From Roseobacter sp. (GTDB lineage: Bacteria; Pseudomonadota; Alphaproteobacteria; Rhodobacterales; Rhodobacteraceae): DNA of 64,000 nucleotides. The position numbers and the translations under genes were made by a program. The stretch lies in contig PCCY01000038.1 of NCBI GenBank assembly GCA_002731875.1, positions 1-64,000 on the forward strand, read 5' to 3'. Shown piece by piece: positions 54,610 to 63,787 of this stretch (position 1 is the stretch's first letter; each line of letters begins with the position of its first letter). The notes under the pieces are model-generated. The model did not search any database and was not told where the DNA came from. It saw only the letters and a list, made by a program, of their open reading frames with translations.

Positions 54610-55945
54610 GCACAAGACCTTTTCTAATCTGATGGTAAAGCTGACCTATGCGCTGATTTTGTCAAGTGCCGTGTTCGCGGGGTCCGGCGGAGGCGTCCGC
54701 GCGCATGAGGTCATGCCAACCATCGCGGACCTGTCGGTTTCGGACGGGAGCGCCCATTTGACGCTGCGCATCAACCTCGAAGCATTTCTGGCCGGCATCG
54801 ACCTGGATACGGTGGTCGATACAAATAACGCTGAAAATGCAGGGGATTACGACAGTTTGCGGGCGCAGCCCGCGGGCCAGATCGCGGCGCGTGCGCCTGA
54901 ACTTCTTGACACCTGGAACAAATTGCCGGTGCTGCGGGCCGACGGACAACCCGCGGTGCTGGAAACAGTGTCGATCACCATTCCCGAAGATGTGAACATG
55001 AGCCTGCCGCGTGTCGCGCAATGGGAACTGACGGCACCTGTGCCCCCCGCGACAAACGGCATCGTGGTATCCTGGCCAGCGGGGGCGGGGGCGCTGGTGG
55101 TGCGCCAGCAAGGCGTCGAGGAACCCTATACCGGGTATCTGGAAGGAGGGAGCCAAAGCCCCGAGATCGTTTTGGGTGGCGGTGGCCAGCAAACTGCATG
55201 GCAGGCTTTCACGACCTATATCCCTGTGGGCTTCGACCATATTGTTCCCAAGGGCCTGGACCATATCTTGTTCGTTTTGGGACTGTTCTTTCTCTCGAGC
55301 CATATCCGCCCGTTACTGTGGCAGGTGTCGGCTTTCACCGCTGCCCACACCGTCACGCTGGCGCTTGGTGCCATGGGCTGGGTGGCGGTGCCTGCGTCGA
55401 TTGTCGAGCCGCTGATCGCCGCATCGATTGTATATGTCGCAGTCGAGAATATTTTCACTTCCAGGCTGTCGCGGTGGCGTCCTTTGGTGATCTTTGGATT
55501 TGGCTTGCTTCACGGGCTTGGCTTTGCATCGGTGCTTGGCGCGTTCGGTCTGCCGCAAGATCAATTCATTCCGGCATTGATCGGCTTTAATATCGGGGTC
55601 GAGATTGGCCAGCTTACGGTCATCGCGATCATCTTTCTTTGTGTCTGGCAGGCACTGCGAGTGGCGCGGGGACAAGGCGCGGAGCGGATGGCGAAAGTGT
55701 TGTACCTGACGTTGGCCGCTGTGGCCCTGGGGCTGAGCCTGATGCCGATGCCGCGGCTCGCCCAAGTACTGGATGCGCCGGTCGCACTGTTCCTGATCCC
55801 CGGGGCTTTGATTTTCGGCGCTTGCTTTCTGTCGGTACAGTTTCGGCATACCGCAGAGCCATATCGACGTTTCGTGGCCGTGCCGGCCTCGATCGGCATC
55901 GCGCTTGTCGGAGCGTATTGGTTTGTCGAGCGGGTGTTCCTGTAA
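54608..55945 (+). CDS. HupE/UreJ-type membrane protein
   Basis: The 445-residue protein has a signal peptide, an extracytoplasmic domain of about 200 residues, and a C-terminal half with six to seven membrane helices. The HupE/UreJ signature is GFDHIVPKGLDHILFVLGLFF at about residues 209-229, with more histidines in TAAHTVTLAL and HGLGF, consistent with metal binding. Family members move nickel or related metals for hydrogenase or urease, but no such enzyme is in the window. Its ATG overlaps that of the DUF4198 gene on the other strand. A second ATG at 54632 could also start a signal peptide. Confidence 0.85.
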   Translation: MHKTFSNLMVKLTYALILSSAVFAGSGGGVRAHEVMPTIADLSVSDGSAHLTLRINLEAFLAGIDLDTVVDTNNAENAGDYDSLRAQPAGQIAARAPELLDTWNKLPVLRADGQPAVLETVSITIPEDVNMSLPRVAQWELTAPVPPATNGIVVSWPAGAGALVVRQQGVEEPYTGYLEGGSQSPEIVLGGGGQQTAWQAFTTYIPVGFDHIVPKGLDHILFVLGLFFLSSHIRPLLWQVSAFTAAHTVTLALGAMGWVAVPASIVEPLIAASIVYVAVENIFTSRLSRWRPLVIFGFGLLHGLGFASVLGAFGLPQDQFIPALIGFNIGVEIGQLTVIAIIFLCVWQALRVARGQGAERMAKVLYLTLAAVALGLSLMPMPRLAQVLDAPVALFLIPGALIFGACFLSVQFRHTAEPYRRFVAVPASIGIALVGAYWFVERVFL

Positions 55946-55960
55946 CACCCGCCGCGAGGC

Positions 55961-56581
55961 TTAGTTCATCGCGGCGATGAGATCCGCCAAAGCCGACACC
56001 GGGTCGTCAGTGTTCCAGATCTCTTCTCCGACACCGAAAAAATCCGTGTAGGGCCCGAGGCTGCGGATCAGGTCTGTATCCAGGCCGCCTTCGGCAACAA
56101 CCGGCACTTCGATCACTTCGGACCACCACTGAAACAGGTCCAGTTCAGCATGGCTTCCGTCATCCAGCGCCGAGGCGAGCACCGGGCCGAAGCTGATATA
56201 GTCGGCACCGGCTTCGCCAGCGGCCATGCCGTCGTGCCGCGAGCCGCCGCAAAAGCTGCCGACAATCGCGTCTTCCCCCAAGGTTTTGCGCGCATGACGG
56301 ACAGAGCGCGCAGCATCGGTCAGGTGTACACCGTCAAGCCCGATCCGTTCAGCAAGCAATGTGTGATCGGCAATCACCAGAGCAATGTCACGGGCATCGG
56401 TCACCCCCCGCATGGCGTCGGCCGCGCGCAGGAGGCGGTCTTCGTCGCGGGTGCTGAGGGCGAGCCGCACGCAGGCAACCGGGTGCACATCCAAGACGCG
56501 CGCCAACAGGTCGGGAAAGGCGGAGAGTTCGATCTCGGGCGGGGTAATAAGGTAAAGCTGCGGTTGATCGGGCGTATCCAT
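55961..56581 (-). CDS. Thiamine-phosphate synthase-like protein
   Basis: The 206-residue TIM-barrel protein resembles ThiE/TenI: YLITPPEIEL at the start, GLDGVHLTD, a phosphate-binding region ADYISFGPVL, and VVAEGGLD near the end. ThiE joins pyrimidine and thiazole moieties of thiamin. The usual SxH motif reads SFCGGSRHDG and the pyrimidine-binding Arg/Lys positions are not obvious, so a diverged ThiE or a TenI-like paralog is possible. It stands alone, with no other thi gene adjacent. Confidence 0.75.
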   Translation of the reverse strand: MDTPDQPQLYLITPPEIELSAFPDLLARVLDVHPVACVRLALSTRDEDRLLRAADAMRGVTDARDIALVIADHTLLAERIGLDGVHLTDAARSVRHARKTLGEDAIVGSFCGGSRHDGMAAGEAGADYISFGPVLASALDDGSHAELDLFQWWSEVIEVPVVAEGGLDTDLIRSLGPYTDFFGVGEEIWNTDDPVSALADLIAAMN

Positions 56582-56641
56582 GGCGGGCTGTCCTTTGCAT
56601 TGTTGCGCGTCAATTAGCGGATCGGCACGGGAAAGAAAAAC

Positions 56642-56681
56642 TTTTATGCCTTCGGCGAGGATTTTTTACCATTTGGAACAG
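56642..56681 (+). repeat. 40-bp dispersed intergenic repeat, copy B
   Basis: It is 37/40 identical to 33491-33530, with the core GCCTTCGGCGAGGATTTT and CCATTTGGAACAG. Here it sits upstream of the trmJ-like gene and contains an in-frame ATG that should not be taken as the gene start. Confidence 0.8.
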
Positions 56682-56726
56682 GCCGGGCTGCTTGCGACGG
56701 CTGGTGGTGGGGGATATGAGGCGAAA

Positions 56727-57479
56727 ATGGAAAACAGTTTGGAAAATCCCAAGATACCGGCGTTTGTTTTGGTGCGCCCGCAGATGGGTGAGAATATCGG
56801 TGCCGCGGCGCGGGCCATGTGGAACTTTGGGTTGGACCAGATGCGGATCGTTGCACCGCGTGACGGCTGGCCGAACCCGTCAGCCGTGGCGCTGGCGTCG
56901 GGTGCCGGACGATTGCTGGACCAGGCTGTGATTCATGATGATGTGGCGCATTCGGTGGGCGATGCGGCATTCGTGTTCGCGACAACGGCGCGGAGTCGTG
57001 ATTTGACCAAGCCGGTTTTCAGCCCTGAAGCGGCGATGACCAAGGCGGCGGAACTGATTTCCCAGGGTCGAAGGGTGGCGGTCTTGTTCGGGCCGGAGCG
57101 GGCCGGGTTGGAGAATGATGACATAGCGCGCGCCAATGCCCTTGTTTCGGTACCTGTGAACCCCGAGTTTGCGTCGCTTAACCTTGCGCAATGCGTTTTA
57201 TTGATGGGCTATGAGTGGATGCGGGCACAAGGTGCGGTCGTTCCCGAACAGGTGGAAATGGCCGGTACTGTGTGGGCTGAAAACAGTGAGATCGAGCATC
57301 TAGCGCGGCATTTTGAAGACCGGCTGGATGCGGCCGGTTTCTTTTACCCCGAGCACAAGGCCGCCAGCATGAAGGTCAATCTGCGCAATATGTGGTCACG
57401 TCTGCCACTGACGCGGGCGGATGTGCAAACGCTGCATGGTACCCTGCGACAGATGGTACGTTGGAAAGAGCGCGGCTAG
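56727..57479 (+). CDS. trmJ: SPOUT RNA methyltransferase, TrmJ family
   Basis: The 250-residue protein is a TrmH/SPOUT-class 2'-O-methyltransferase. Motifs: VRPQMGENIGAAARAMWNFG near the N-terminus, VAVLFGPERAGLENDDI in the SAM-binding knot, and SLNLAQCVLLMGYEW at motif 3. TrmJ methylates position 32 of several tRNAs. The internal ATG is chosen because the upstream extension runs through a dispersed repeat. ctaA follows after 55 bp. Confidence 0.9.
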   Translation: MENSLENPKIPAFVLVRPQMGENIGAAARAMWNFGLDQMRIVAPRDGWPNPSAVALASGAGRLLDQAVIHDDVAHSVGDAAFVFATTARSRDLTKPVFSPEAAMTKAAELISQGRRVAVLFGPERAGLENDDIARANALVSVPVNPEFASLNLAQCVLLMGYEWMRAQGAVVPEQVEMAGTVWAENSEIEHLARHFEDRLDAAGFFYPEHKAASMKVNLRNMWSRLPLTRADVQTLHGTLRQMVRWKERG

Positions 57480-57534
57480 ACCTTTGGGGGCTTGTGGCTT
57501 AGTTCTGCGTAGAAACCAGCGGATAAGAGGCAAC

Positions 57535-58689
57535 ATGGCCGAGAAACGTAAGCTTTTCGAAGAGGTAGGCGACGCGCAGGTCGTGCGTCCGCCCGCAGAT
57601 ACCGGGATGATCGACAGGGGAAGAGGAGGGGCGCGGGGCACCATTCGCCTGTGGCTTTTCGTGTTGTTTGCCCTTGTTTTCGTGATGATAGCGGTTGGCG
57701 GGTTGACGCGGCTGACCGATAGCGGGTTAAGCATTACCGAATGGAAGCCATTTACCGGAGCCATGCCCCCCTTGAGTGAGGCCGATTGGCAGGCGGAGTT
57801 TGCGAAATACCAGGCGATCGACGAGTTTCAGGTGCAAAACTCCTGGATGCAACTTTCTGATTTCAAGGCGATTTACTGGTGGGAGTGGGGGCATCGCCAG
57901 CTTGGCCGTCTGATCGGTATGGTTTGGGCGCTCGGCTTCCTGTGGTTCCTGGTGCGGCGGCAGATACCGGTCGGCTGGACCGGGCGGTTGCTGCTGCTTG
58001 GGGGGCTTGGCGGGCTGCAAGGGGCGATTGGCTGGTGGATGGTGTCGTCCGGCGTGACCGTTGGCCAAGCGGTTCTTGACGTGGCGAGCTATCGGCTTGC
58101 CACCCATCTGGGTCTGGCATTCATCATTCTGGGGGTAATCACATGGTATGCATTACTGCTTGGGCGGACCGAACGGGATCTGATGCAGGCGCGCCGTACA
58201 AAAGAGCGCAGGCTGTTTGGCATGTCGACCGGGTTGCTGCACTTTGCTTTTCTCCAGATACTTCTGGGCGCATTGGTGGCAGGTATTGATGCGGGGCGGT
58301 TTTTTATCGATTGGCCGCTCATGCAGGGACAGTTTTTTCCACCCGATGCGTTCAATATCGCTCCGATTTGGCGGAATTTCTTTGAAAATCCGGGACTTGT
58401 GCAATTCATGCATCGCATGACGGGGTATCTGTTGTTCGCTTTTGCCATCGTGGTCTGGTTAAAGGGCCGAAAGTCGGCGCATGGCACAACCCGGGCTGCG
58501 TTCAATCTGATGCTGATCGCGATGGTCGCGCAGGTCGCGTTGGGCATTGTGACTGTTTTGAACGCGGCACCGGTACATATCGCGATTGTGCATCAGGCGC
58601 TTGCAGTTGTGGTGTGGGTTTTGATCCTGCGGGTCAGATTTTTGAGCGGTTATCCCGTTCCAACATCCCTGAGAGGACATAAACGATGA
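57535..58689 (+). CDS. ctaA: Heme A synthase
   Basis: The 384-residue inner-membrane enzyme oxidises the C8 methyl of heme O to make heme A for aa3-type cytochrome oxidase. It has eight hydrophobic helices, RLTDSGLSITEWKPFTGAMPP after helix 1, the heme-ligand region WWEWGHRQLGRLIG, ATHLGLAF and QFMHRMTGYLL, and near the end VHIAIVHQALA. It is the type 2 form typical of alphaproteobacteria. The ATG follows AGAGG by 4 bases. The stop overlaps the carboxypeptidase start (ATGA). Confidence 0.94.
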   Translation: MAEKRKLFEEVGDAQVVRPPADTGMIDRGRGGARGTIRLWLFVLFALVFVMIAVGGLTRLTDSGLSITEWKPFTGAMPPLSEADWQAEFAKYQAIDEFQVQNSWMQLSDFKAIYWWEWGHRQLGRLIGMVWALGFLWFLVRRQIPVGWTGRLLLLGGLGGLQGAIGWWMVSSGVTVGQAVLDVASYRLATHLGLAFIILGVITWYALLLGRTERDLMQARRTKERRLFGMSTGLLHFAFLQILLGALVAGIDAGRFFIDWPLMQGQFFPPDAFNIAPIWRNFFENPGLVQFMHRMTGYLLFAFAIVVWLKGRKSAHGTTRAAFNLMLIAMVAQVALGIVTVLNAAPVHIAIVHQALAVVVWVLILRVRFLSGYPVPTSLRGHKR

Positions 58690-60161
58690 CTGCCTTTGAT
58701 GACCTGATGGCGTTCCAGCGCGAAACCGAAGCTTTGGCCCAGGTGGCAGGCCGCTTGAGTTGGGATCAGGAAACCGTGATGCCGCGCGGCGCAGCCCCGC
58801 AAAGAGCAGAAGAAACGGCAGCTTTGGAAACCGTACTGCATGCACGGCGGGTCGATCCGAAGGTTGGGGAGTGGCTTGCGATAATCGACGAAGCGCATCT
58901 GGACGATGTCGGGCGCGCCCAACTTCGCCACATCCGCCGCAGTCGCGAGCGCGCCATCAAGGTACCGGCGGCTTTGGCATCTCGCCTCGCGCGCGTCACA
59001 TCGGAAGCGCAGGGTATTTGGGCCGCAGCACGGGCCGCCGAAGACGTTCAGGCCTTTGCGCCCACGTTGTCAGAGGTCATTACCCTGAAGCGTGAAGAGG
59101 GGCTGGCGTTGGCCGCGGGCGGCGACGTCTACGATGCAATGTTGGATGACTATGAACCGGGTGCAACCGGCGCGGAGCTTGAGGCGATGTTTGGTGCGTT
59201 ACGGCCCGAACTGTCACACTTGCGCGAAGCCGTCCGAGAAGCTGAGGCACCCCCCCAGTTGGCGGGGCGGTTCGACGAAGCCGCGCAGATGAAGTTGACG
59301 CGACAACTGGCCAAGACCTTTGGGTATGATATGAGCATGGGGCGCGTGGATAAAGCCGTGCACCCGTTTTCTAGCGGGTCTGGGCTGGACGTGCGGATTA
59401 CCACACGGACCAATGAGGTTGACCCCTTCAATTGCTTCTATTCCACGATCCACGAGGTCGGACATGCATGCTACGAGCAAGGTATCGACAAAGCTTATTT
59501 ACTGACACCGTTGGGGGCTGGGGTGTCGATGGGGGTCCACGAAAGCCAAAGCCGGATATATGAAAACCAGCTGGGCAGGAGCCGCGCCTTTACCGGCTGG
59601 TTGTATAGTCAGATGCGTGACGCATTTGGTGATTTCGGCGTGGCAGACGAGGATGTATTTTACCGCATCGTCAATAAAGTTTCCGACGGCTATATTCGCA
59701 CCGAAGCTGATGAATTGCAGTATAACCTGCACCTTTTGTTGCGCTTTGACCTCGAGCGAGCGTTGATGCGGGGGGACCTTCAGGTAAGCGAGCTCGAGGC
59801 CGCTTGGAATGATCGCTTCAGCGCTGATTTCGGTTTTGAGGTCGACAAGCCGTCAAACGGGGTGCTGCAGGACGTACACTGGTCTGTCGGTTTGTTTGGT
59901 TATTTCCCGACATATACATTGGGGAATGTTTATGCTGGATGTCTCTATGATGCGCTGCGGGAGGACATCCAGACGTTGGACGCCGATTTGGCCCGCGGAA
60001 ACACGTCTGCCGCAACGGGGTGGCTAAGGCAAAAGGTGCAGGTTCACGGCGGTTTCCATGAACCCCGGCAATTGATTGCGCAAGCGGCCGGAAAGCCCGT
60101 CACTGAGGCGCCTTTGCTGGCATATTTGCAACGCAAGTTCAGCCAGCTCTACTGCCTTTAA
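58686..60161 (+). CDS. Carboxypeptidase Taq (M32 family metallopeptidase)
   Basis: The 491-residue cytosolic zinc carboxypeptidase is mostly helical. The zinc site HEVGH is at residues 256-260 and the third ligand motif HESQSR at 285-290, both diagnostic of family M32. Conserved HPFSSG and RITTR precede it. It overlaps ctaA by four bases; this pairing recurs in Rhodobacteraceae though no functional link is known. Confidence 0.94.
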   Translation: MTAFDDLMAFQRETEALAQVAGRLSWDQETVMPRGAAPQRAEETAALETVLHARRVDPKVGEWLAIIDEAHLDDVGRAQLRHIRRSRERAIKVPAALASRLARVTSEAQGIWAAARAAEDVQAFAPTLSEVITLKREEGLALAAGGDVYDAMLDDYEPGATGAELEAMFGALRPELSHLREAVREAEAPPQLAGRFDEAAQMKLTRQLAKTFGYDMSMGRVDKAVHPFSSGSGLDVRITTRTNEVDPFNCFYSTIHEVGHACYEQGIDKAYLLTPLGAGVSMGVHESQSRIYENQLGRSRAFTGWLYSQMRDAFGDFGVADEDVFYRIVNKVSDGYIRTEADELQYNLHLLLRFDLERALMRGDLQVSELEAAWNDRFSADFGFEVDKPSNGVLQDVHWSVGLFGYFPTYTLGNVYAGCLYDALREDIQTLDADLARGNTSAATGWLRQKVQVHGGFHEPRQLIAQAAGKPVTEAPLLAYLQRKFSQLYCL

Positions 60162-60461
60162 TACGCCAGCTTTATCTGGCGAAAGGTCGACCCAGATAAT
60201 GCAGGTTTCTAGAGAGCTACACGTGTTTAAATCGCCTAAATCCAAATAATCACAGGTTTTTTTTGTGTACTTTGATCAGTTTTGAGATTGCGAACTCTCG
60301 AAATGACTTGGCATCCCGGGAAGAGAAGTTTAAGGCTGGTTTAAGAACATTCCAAGTTGCCGTAAATTCCGATGCAGATCGCGTTTTAGGTATTTGCCAT
60401 GGTGGCTTGACTATGTAATATTAGAGCTAATATGTATTTGATTATAATCTGGAGATCAAAA
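60162..60461. other. Intergenic region upstream of the small exported protein gene
   Basis: The 300 bases are AT-rich. A CGCCAG/CTGGCG hairpin with a CTTTAT loop at 60164-60181 directly follows the carboxypeptidase stop; it has no T-run and may end or stabilise that mRNA. An eight-T run lies at about 60257-60264. A promoter for the next gene is at 60407-60436. No reading frame of note was seen. Confidence 0.5.
60407..60436 (+). promoter_or_regulatory. Probable promoter of the small exported protein gene
   Basis: TTGACT at 60407-60412 and TATGTA at 60431-60436 are 18 bases apart. A perfect TATAAT at 60443-60448 lies too close to the ATG to leave room for the GGAG ribosome site at 60451-60454 within the message, so I prefer the upstream pair. 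Confidence 0.45.
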
Positions 60462-60794
60462 ATGAAACGTTTTACAGCCTTCGCAGCAGCCCTTTTGATG
60501 ACGGCAGGCGCGGTTTCCGCGCAGGTTACAACACAGGTAGATGCTTCTATCGGTGCGTCCGGTGTTTCCGGTTACCCTGATACTGTTGTCGGTGCAAACG
60601 GCATCACATACGCATGTGCCCCTGCGACTACGATCGATGGTGTTCTGGCCCGTCGTTGCATCCAACCAGGTGCTGCCGGTTTTAATGCCATGAGCCCTGC
60701 CGCGATCGGCGTAGCCGCAGCAGTTGTAGTAGCTGTTGGCCTGATTGCAAACAACGATGATGACGCAACCACCACCACAACGACTACACCGTAA
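60462..60794 (+). CDS. Small exported protein with C-terminal hydrophobic segment and Thr tail, unknown function
   Basis: The 110-residue precursor has a clear signal peptide (about 1-20, cleaved after GAVSA). A Gly/Ser/Val-rich middle follows with two cysteines (ACAPATT, RRCIQPG) that could form a disulfide, then a hydrophobic stretch AAIGVAAAVVVAVGLIA (about 83-99) and a charged NNDDD followed by seven Thr and a Pro. GGAG lies 7 bases before the ATG, and a strong terminator follows, so it is a monocistronic, probably well-expressed gene. I do not recognise the family. Confidence 0.78.
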   Translation: MKRFTAFAAALLMTAGAVSAQVTTQVDASIGASGVSGYPDTVVGANGITYACAPATTIDGVLARRCIQPGAAGFNAMSPAAIGVAAAVVVAVGLIANNDDDATTTTTTTP

Positions 60795-60831
60795 TCCGTT
60801 AGTCTTTCAGTTACGTTAAGCCTTATTTAAG

Positions 60832-60862
60832 ATGCGCCGCTTGATAGCGGCGCATTTTTTTT
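60832..60862 (+). terminator. Rho-independent terminator of the small exported protein gene
   Basis: ATGCGCCGC at 60832-60840 pairs perfectly with GCGGCGCAT at 60847-60855 around TTGATA, followed by eight T (60855-60862). Confidence 0.93.
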
Positions 60863-60902
60863 GCCTTGCATTTTTATCCCCTGAGAATTTTTCTCTACAA
60901 AT

Positions 60903-60940
60903 AAAAAAGCCGCGCAGTATCACAACTACGCGGCCTTTTT
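60903..60940 (-). terminator. Rho-independent terminator of gyrA
   Basis: On the minus strand a CCGCG/CGCGG-centred stem (60909-60914 with 60929-60934) is flanked by T-runs on both sides (A-run 60903-60908 and T-run 60936-60940 on the plus strand). It lies 20 bases after the gyrA stop and could work in both directions. Confidence 0.8.
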
Positions 60941-60959
60941 ACGGTTTTTGCGGAATGCC

Positions 60960-63716
60960 CTAGGCGTCGTCTGCATCCGTTTCGACGGTCGCATCGCCTT
61001 GGTCAGCAATACGGGCCACACTTACCACGACTTCCCCGCGGCCTGTGTCAAATACCTTTACACCTCCTGCGCTCCGTGACCGGAAGGAGATCCCTTCTAC
61101 TGGTACACGGATCGACTGGCCTTTGGACGTGGCCAGCATGATTTGGTCGTCCAGTTCGACCGGGAAGGAAGCGACGATGTCGCCGCCGCGCATTGCCCTG
61201 TCCATCGCCGCGACACCAAGCCCGCCTCGGCCACGTACCGGGTAATCATGGCTGGACGACAATTTTCCCGACCCTTTTTCGCTGATTGTCAGAAGAAGAT
61301 TTTCCGCAGCAGACATCTGCGCATAACGTTCCTGCGAGATCGTGGCATTTGCATTTACTTCCTCATCCTCGGCAGGCGTGTCCGCATCGTCGGCAAGCCC
61401 GGCAACTGCCCGCCTCATCTTGAGATAGGCAGAGCGTTCGTCAGAGGTTGCGTCGAAGTGACGGAGGATCGACATGGAAACGACCTTATCGTCGCCGTTA
61501 AGCTTGATACCCCGGACACCGACCGAGGCGCGGCTGTTAAAGACGCGCACGTCTGTCGCCGGAAAGCGAATTGCCCGACCCGAGTTGGTGACCAACATGA
61601 CGTCATCATCATTGGACGCGATGCGGGCATTGATCAAAGTGGTTGTTGCGTGATCATCTTCGAATTTCATCGCGATCTTGCCGTTGCGCATGACGTTTGT
61701 GAAATCCGACAGCTTGTTTCGGCGCACTGTACCTGCCGAAGTCGCGAATACGACCTGCAAATCATCCCAGTCTTTCTCATCACGATCAACCGGCATGATG
61801 GCGGCGATAGATACACCGACCGGAATCGGCAGGATGTTGACAATCGCTTTGCCTTTTGATGTGCGGCTGCCCTGCGGCAAGCGCCAAGTCTTGAGCTTGT
61901 AGACCATGCCATCCGTAGTGAAGAACAACAGCTGCGTATGGGTATTGGCGACGAAGAGGGTGGTAACGACGTCCTCTTCCTTGGTCTGCATGCCCGACAC
62001 GCCTTTGCCACCGCGACGTTGGCTGCGGAAGTCGATCAACGGAGTCCGTTTGATATAGCCACCGGACGTCACAGTCACGACCATGTCTTCGCGGGCAATC
62101 AGGTCTTCGTCGTCCATGTCCCCGGACCAATCAACGATCTCGGTGCGTCGCGGAACGGCAAACTGATCTCTCACCTCGGCCAGTTCGTCCGAAATGATGC
62201 CCATGATCCGGTCGCGGCTCCCCAGAATTTCAAGGTATTCCTTGATTTTCTTGGCGAGCTCTTCCAGTTCGTCAGTGACTTCCTTGACGCCGATCTGGGT
62301 TAACCGCTGCAAGCGCAGCTCTAAAATCGCGCGGGCCTGCGCCTCGGACAGGTTATAGGTTCCGTCGTCATTGGCCGTGTGGGTCGGGTCATCGATCAAG
62401 GCGATGTAGGGCAGGATCTCTTCAGCGGGCCAGCGACGGGTCATCAGCTTTTCGCGGGCTTCGGCCGCATCGGCAGATGATCGGATCGTGGCGACCACTT
62501 CGTCGATATTTGTCACGGCGACGGCCAAACCACACAGGATGTGACTGCGCTCGCGTGCCTTGCGCAACAAGAACGCCGTGCGCCTTGCCACCACATCTTC
62601 ACGGAAATCAATAAAGTAGGTCAGGAACTTACGAAGGGTCAGCTGTTCTGGTCGGCCACCATTCAACGCAAGCATGTTACAGCCGAAATAGGTTTGCATC
62701 GGAGTAAAGCGGTAAAGCTGGTTCATCACGACTTCGGCTGTCGCATCGCGCTTCAGCTCGATCACTACCCGCACGCCATTACGGTCAGATTCGTCCTGTA
62801 CGTGCGCAATCCCGTCGATCTTCTTCTCGCGCACCTGTTCCGCGATTTTTTCGATCATGGTGGATTTATTCACCTGATAGCAAATCTCGTCGATGATGAT
62901 CGCAAAGCGGTCCTTGCGAATTTCCTCGACCCGGGTCTTGGCACGCATGATTACACTGCCGCGCCCCTCAAGATAGGCTTTGCGCGCGCCGGATCGGCCC
63001 AGCATGATGCCGCCGGTCGGGAAGTCAGGGCCGGGAATATATTCGATCAGCTCTTCCGACGTCAGGTCGGGGTTTTCGATCAAGGCTTGGCAGGCATCGA
63101 TTACTTCGCCCAAATTATGCGGCGGGATATTCGTCGCCATACCCACGGCAATACCACCTGCACCGTTGACCAGCATGTTCGGGAAACGTGCAGGCAAAAC
63201 AGTGGGTTCGCGTTCCTTGCCATCGTAGTTGTCGATGAAGTTGACGGTTTCCTTGTCCAGATCGCTGGTCATGAAAGACGCGACCTTGTCCAGGCGCGAT
63301 TCCGTATAGCGCATGGCCGCAGCGCTATCGCCGTCCATTGAACCAAAGTTACCTTGACCATCAATCAGCGGCAATGACATCGAGAAATCTTGCGCCATGC
63401 GCACCAGGGCGTCATAAATCGCACTATCCCCATGCGGGTGATATGAACCCATGACATCGCCCACCGATTTCGCGGATTTGCGGTATGTTTTGTCGTGGGT
63501 GATGCCTTTTTCATACATCGAATAGATGATGCGACGATGAACGGGTTTCAGGCCGTCACGCAGGTCGGGGATGGCGCGCGAGACGATGACAGACATCGCA
63601 TAATCCAGATAGGATGTGCGCATCTCATGTTCGATCGTAACAGAAGGCCCATCATACACTGGGCGGTCTGCCGGAATTTCATCATCATTTTCAGGGGGTT
63701 CGGGCGTGTCAGTCAC
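60960..63716 (-). CDS. gyrA: DNA gyrase subunit A
   Basis: The 918-residue subunit breaks and rejoins DNA in the gyrase tetramer. The active Tyr is Tyr137 in AAMRYTE. The quinolone-determining region reads [13 protein letters not shown] with Ser98 and Asp102 matching E. coli Ser83 and Asp87, the susceptible form. The GyrA-box QRRGGKG that wraps DNA is present at about residues 566-572, followed by the beta-pinwheel repeats and an acidic tail. It starts at GTG, and a good promoter lies upstream at 63758-63787. The protein is longer than E. coli GyrA (875), as usual in alphaproteobacteria. Confidence 0.98.
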   Translation of the reverse strand: MTDTPEPPENDDEIPADRPVYDGPSVTIEHEMRTSYLDYAMSVIVSRAIPDLRDGLKPVHRRIIYSMYEKGITHDKTYRKSAKSVGDVMGSYHPHGDSAIYDALVRMAQDFSMSLPLIDGQGNFGSMDGDSAAAMRYTESRLDKVASFMTSDLDKETVNFIDNYDGKEREPTVLPARFPNMLVNGAGGIAVGMATNIPPHNLGEVIDACQALIENPDLTSEELIEYIPGPDFPTGGIMLGRSGARKAYLEGRGSVIMRAKTRVEEIRKDRFAIIIDEICYQVNKSTMIEKIAEQVREKKIDGIAHVQDESDRNGVRVVIELKRDATAEVVMNQLYRFTPMQTYFGCNMLALNGGRPEQLTLRKFLTYFIDFREDVVARRTAFLLRKARERSHILCGLAVAVTNIDEVVATIRSSADAAEAREKLMTRRWPAEEILPYIALIDDPTHTANDDGTYNLSEAQARAILELRLQRLTQIGVKEVTDELEELAKKIKEYLEILGSRDRIMGIISDELAEVRDQFAVPRRTEIVDWSGDMDDEDLIAREDMVVTVTSGGYIKRTPLIDFRSQRRGGKGVSGMQTKEEDVVTTLFVANTHTQLLFFTTDGMVYKLKTWRLPQGSRTSKGKAIVNILPIPVGVSIAAIMPVDRDEKDWDDLQVVFATSAGTVRRNKLSDFTNVMRNGKIAMKFEDDHATTTLINARIASNDDDVMLVTNSGRAIRFPATDVRVFNSRASVGVRGIKLNGDDKVVSMSILRHFDATSDERSAYLKMRRAVAGLADDADTPAEDEEVNANATISQERYAQMSAAENLLLTISEKGSGKLSSSHDYPVRGRGGLGVAAMDRAMRGGDIVASFPVELDDQIMLATSKGQSIRVPVEGISFRSRSAGGVKVFDTGRGEVVVSVARIADQGDATVETDADDA

Positions 63717-63757
63717 GTAATCTGCCTAGCTCTTGCTGGTTCTATATCTTGCGGTTT

Positions 63758-63787
63758 TATATAGCAGATGGGGTACATCAGGTGCAA
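63758..63787 (-). promoter_or_regulatory. Sigma-70-type promoter of gyrA
   Basis: On the minus strand TTGCAC (63787-63782) and TATATA (63763-63758) are separated by 18 bases. Transcription would start about 35 bases before the GTG start codon. Confidence 0.6.

Noticed and set aside
56646..56727. Longer N-terminus for the TrmJ-like gene starting in the repeat
   Set aside because: The added residues are encoded by the dispersed repeat and do not resemble the family; the ATG at 56727 begins where the methyltransferase fold begins.
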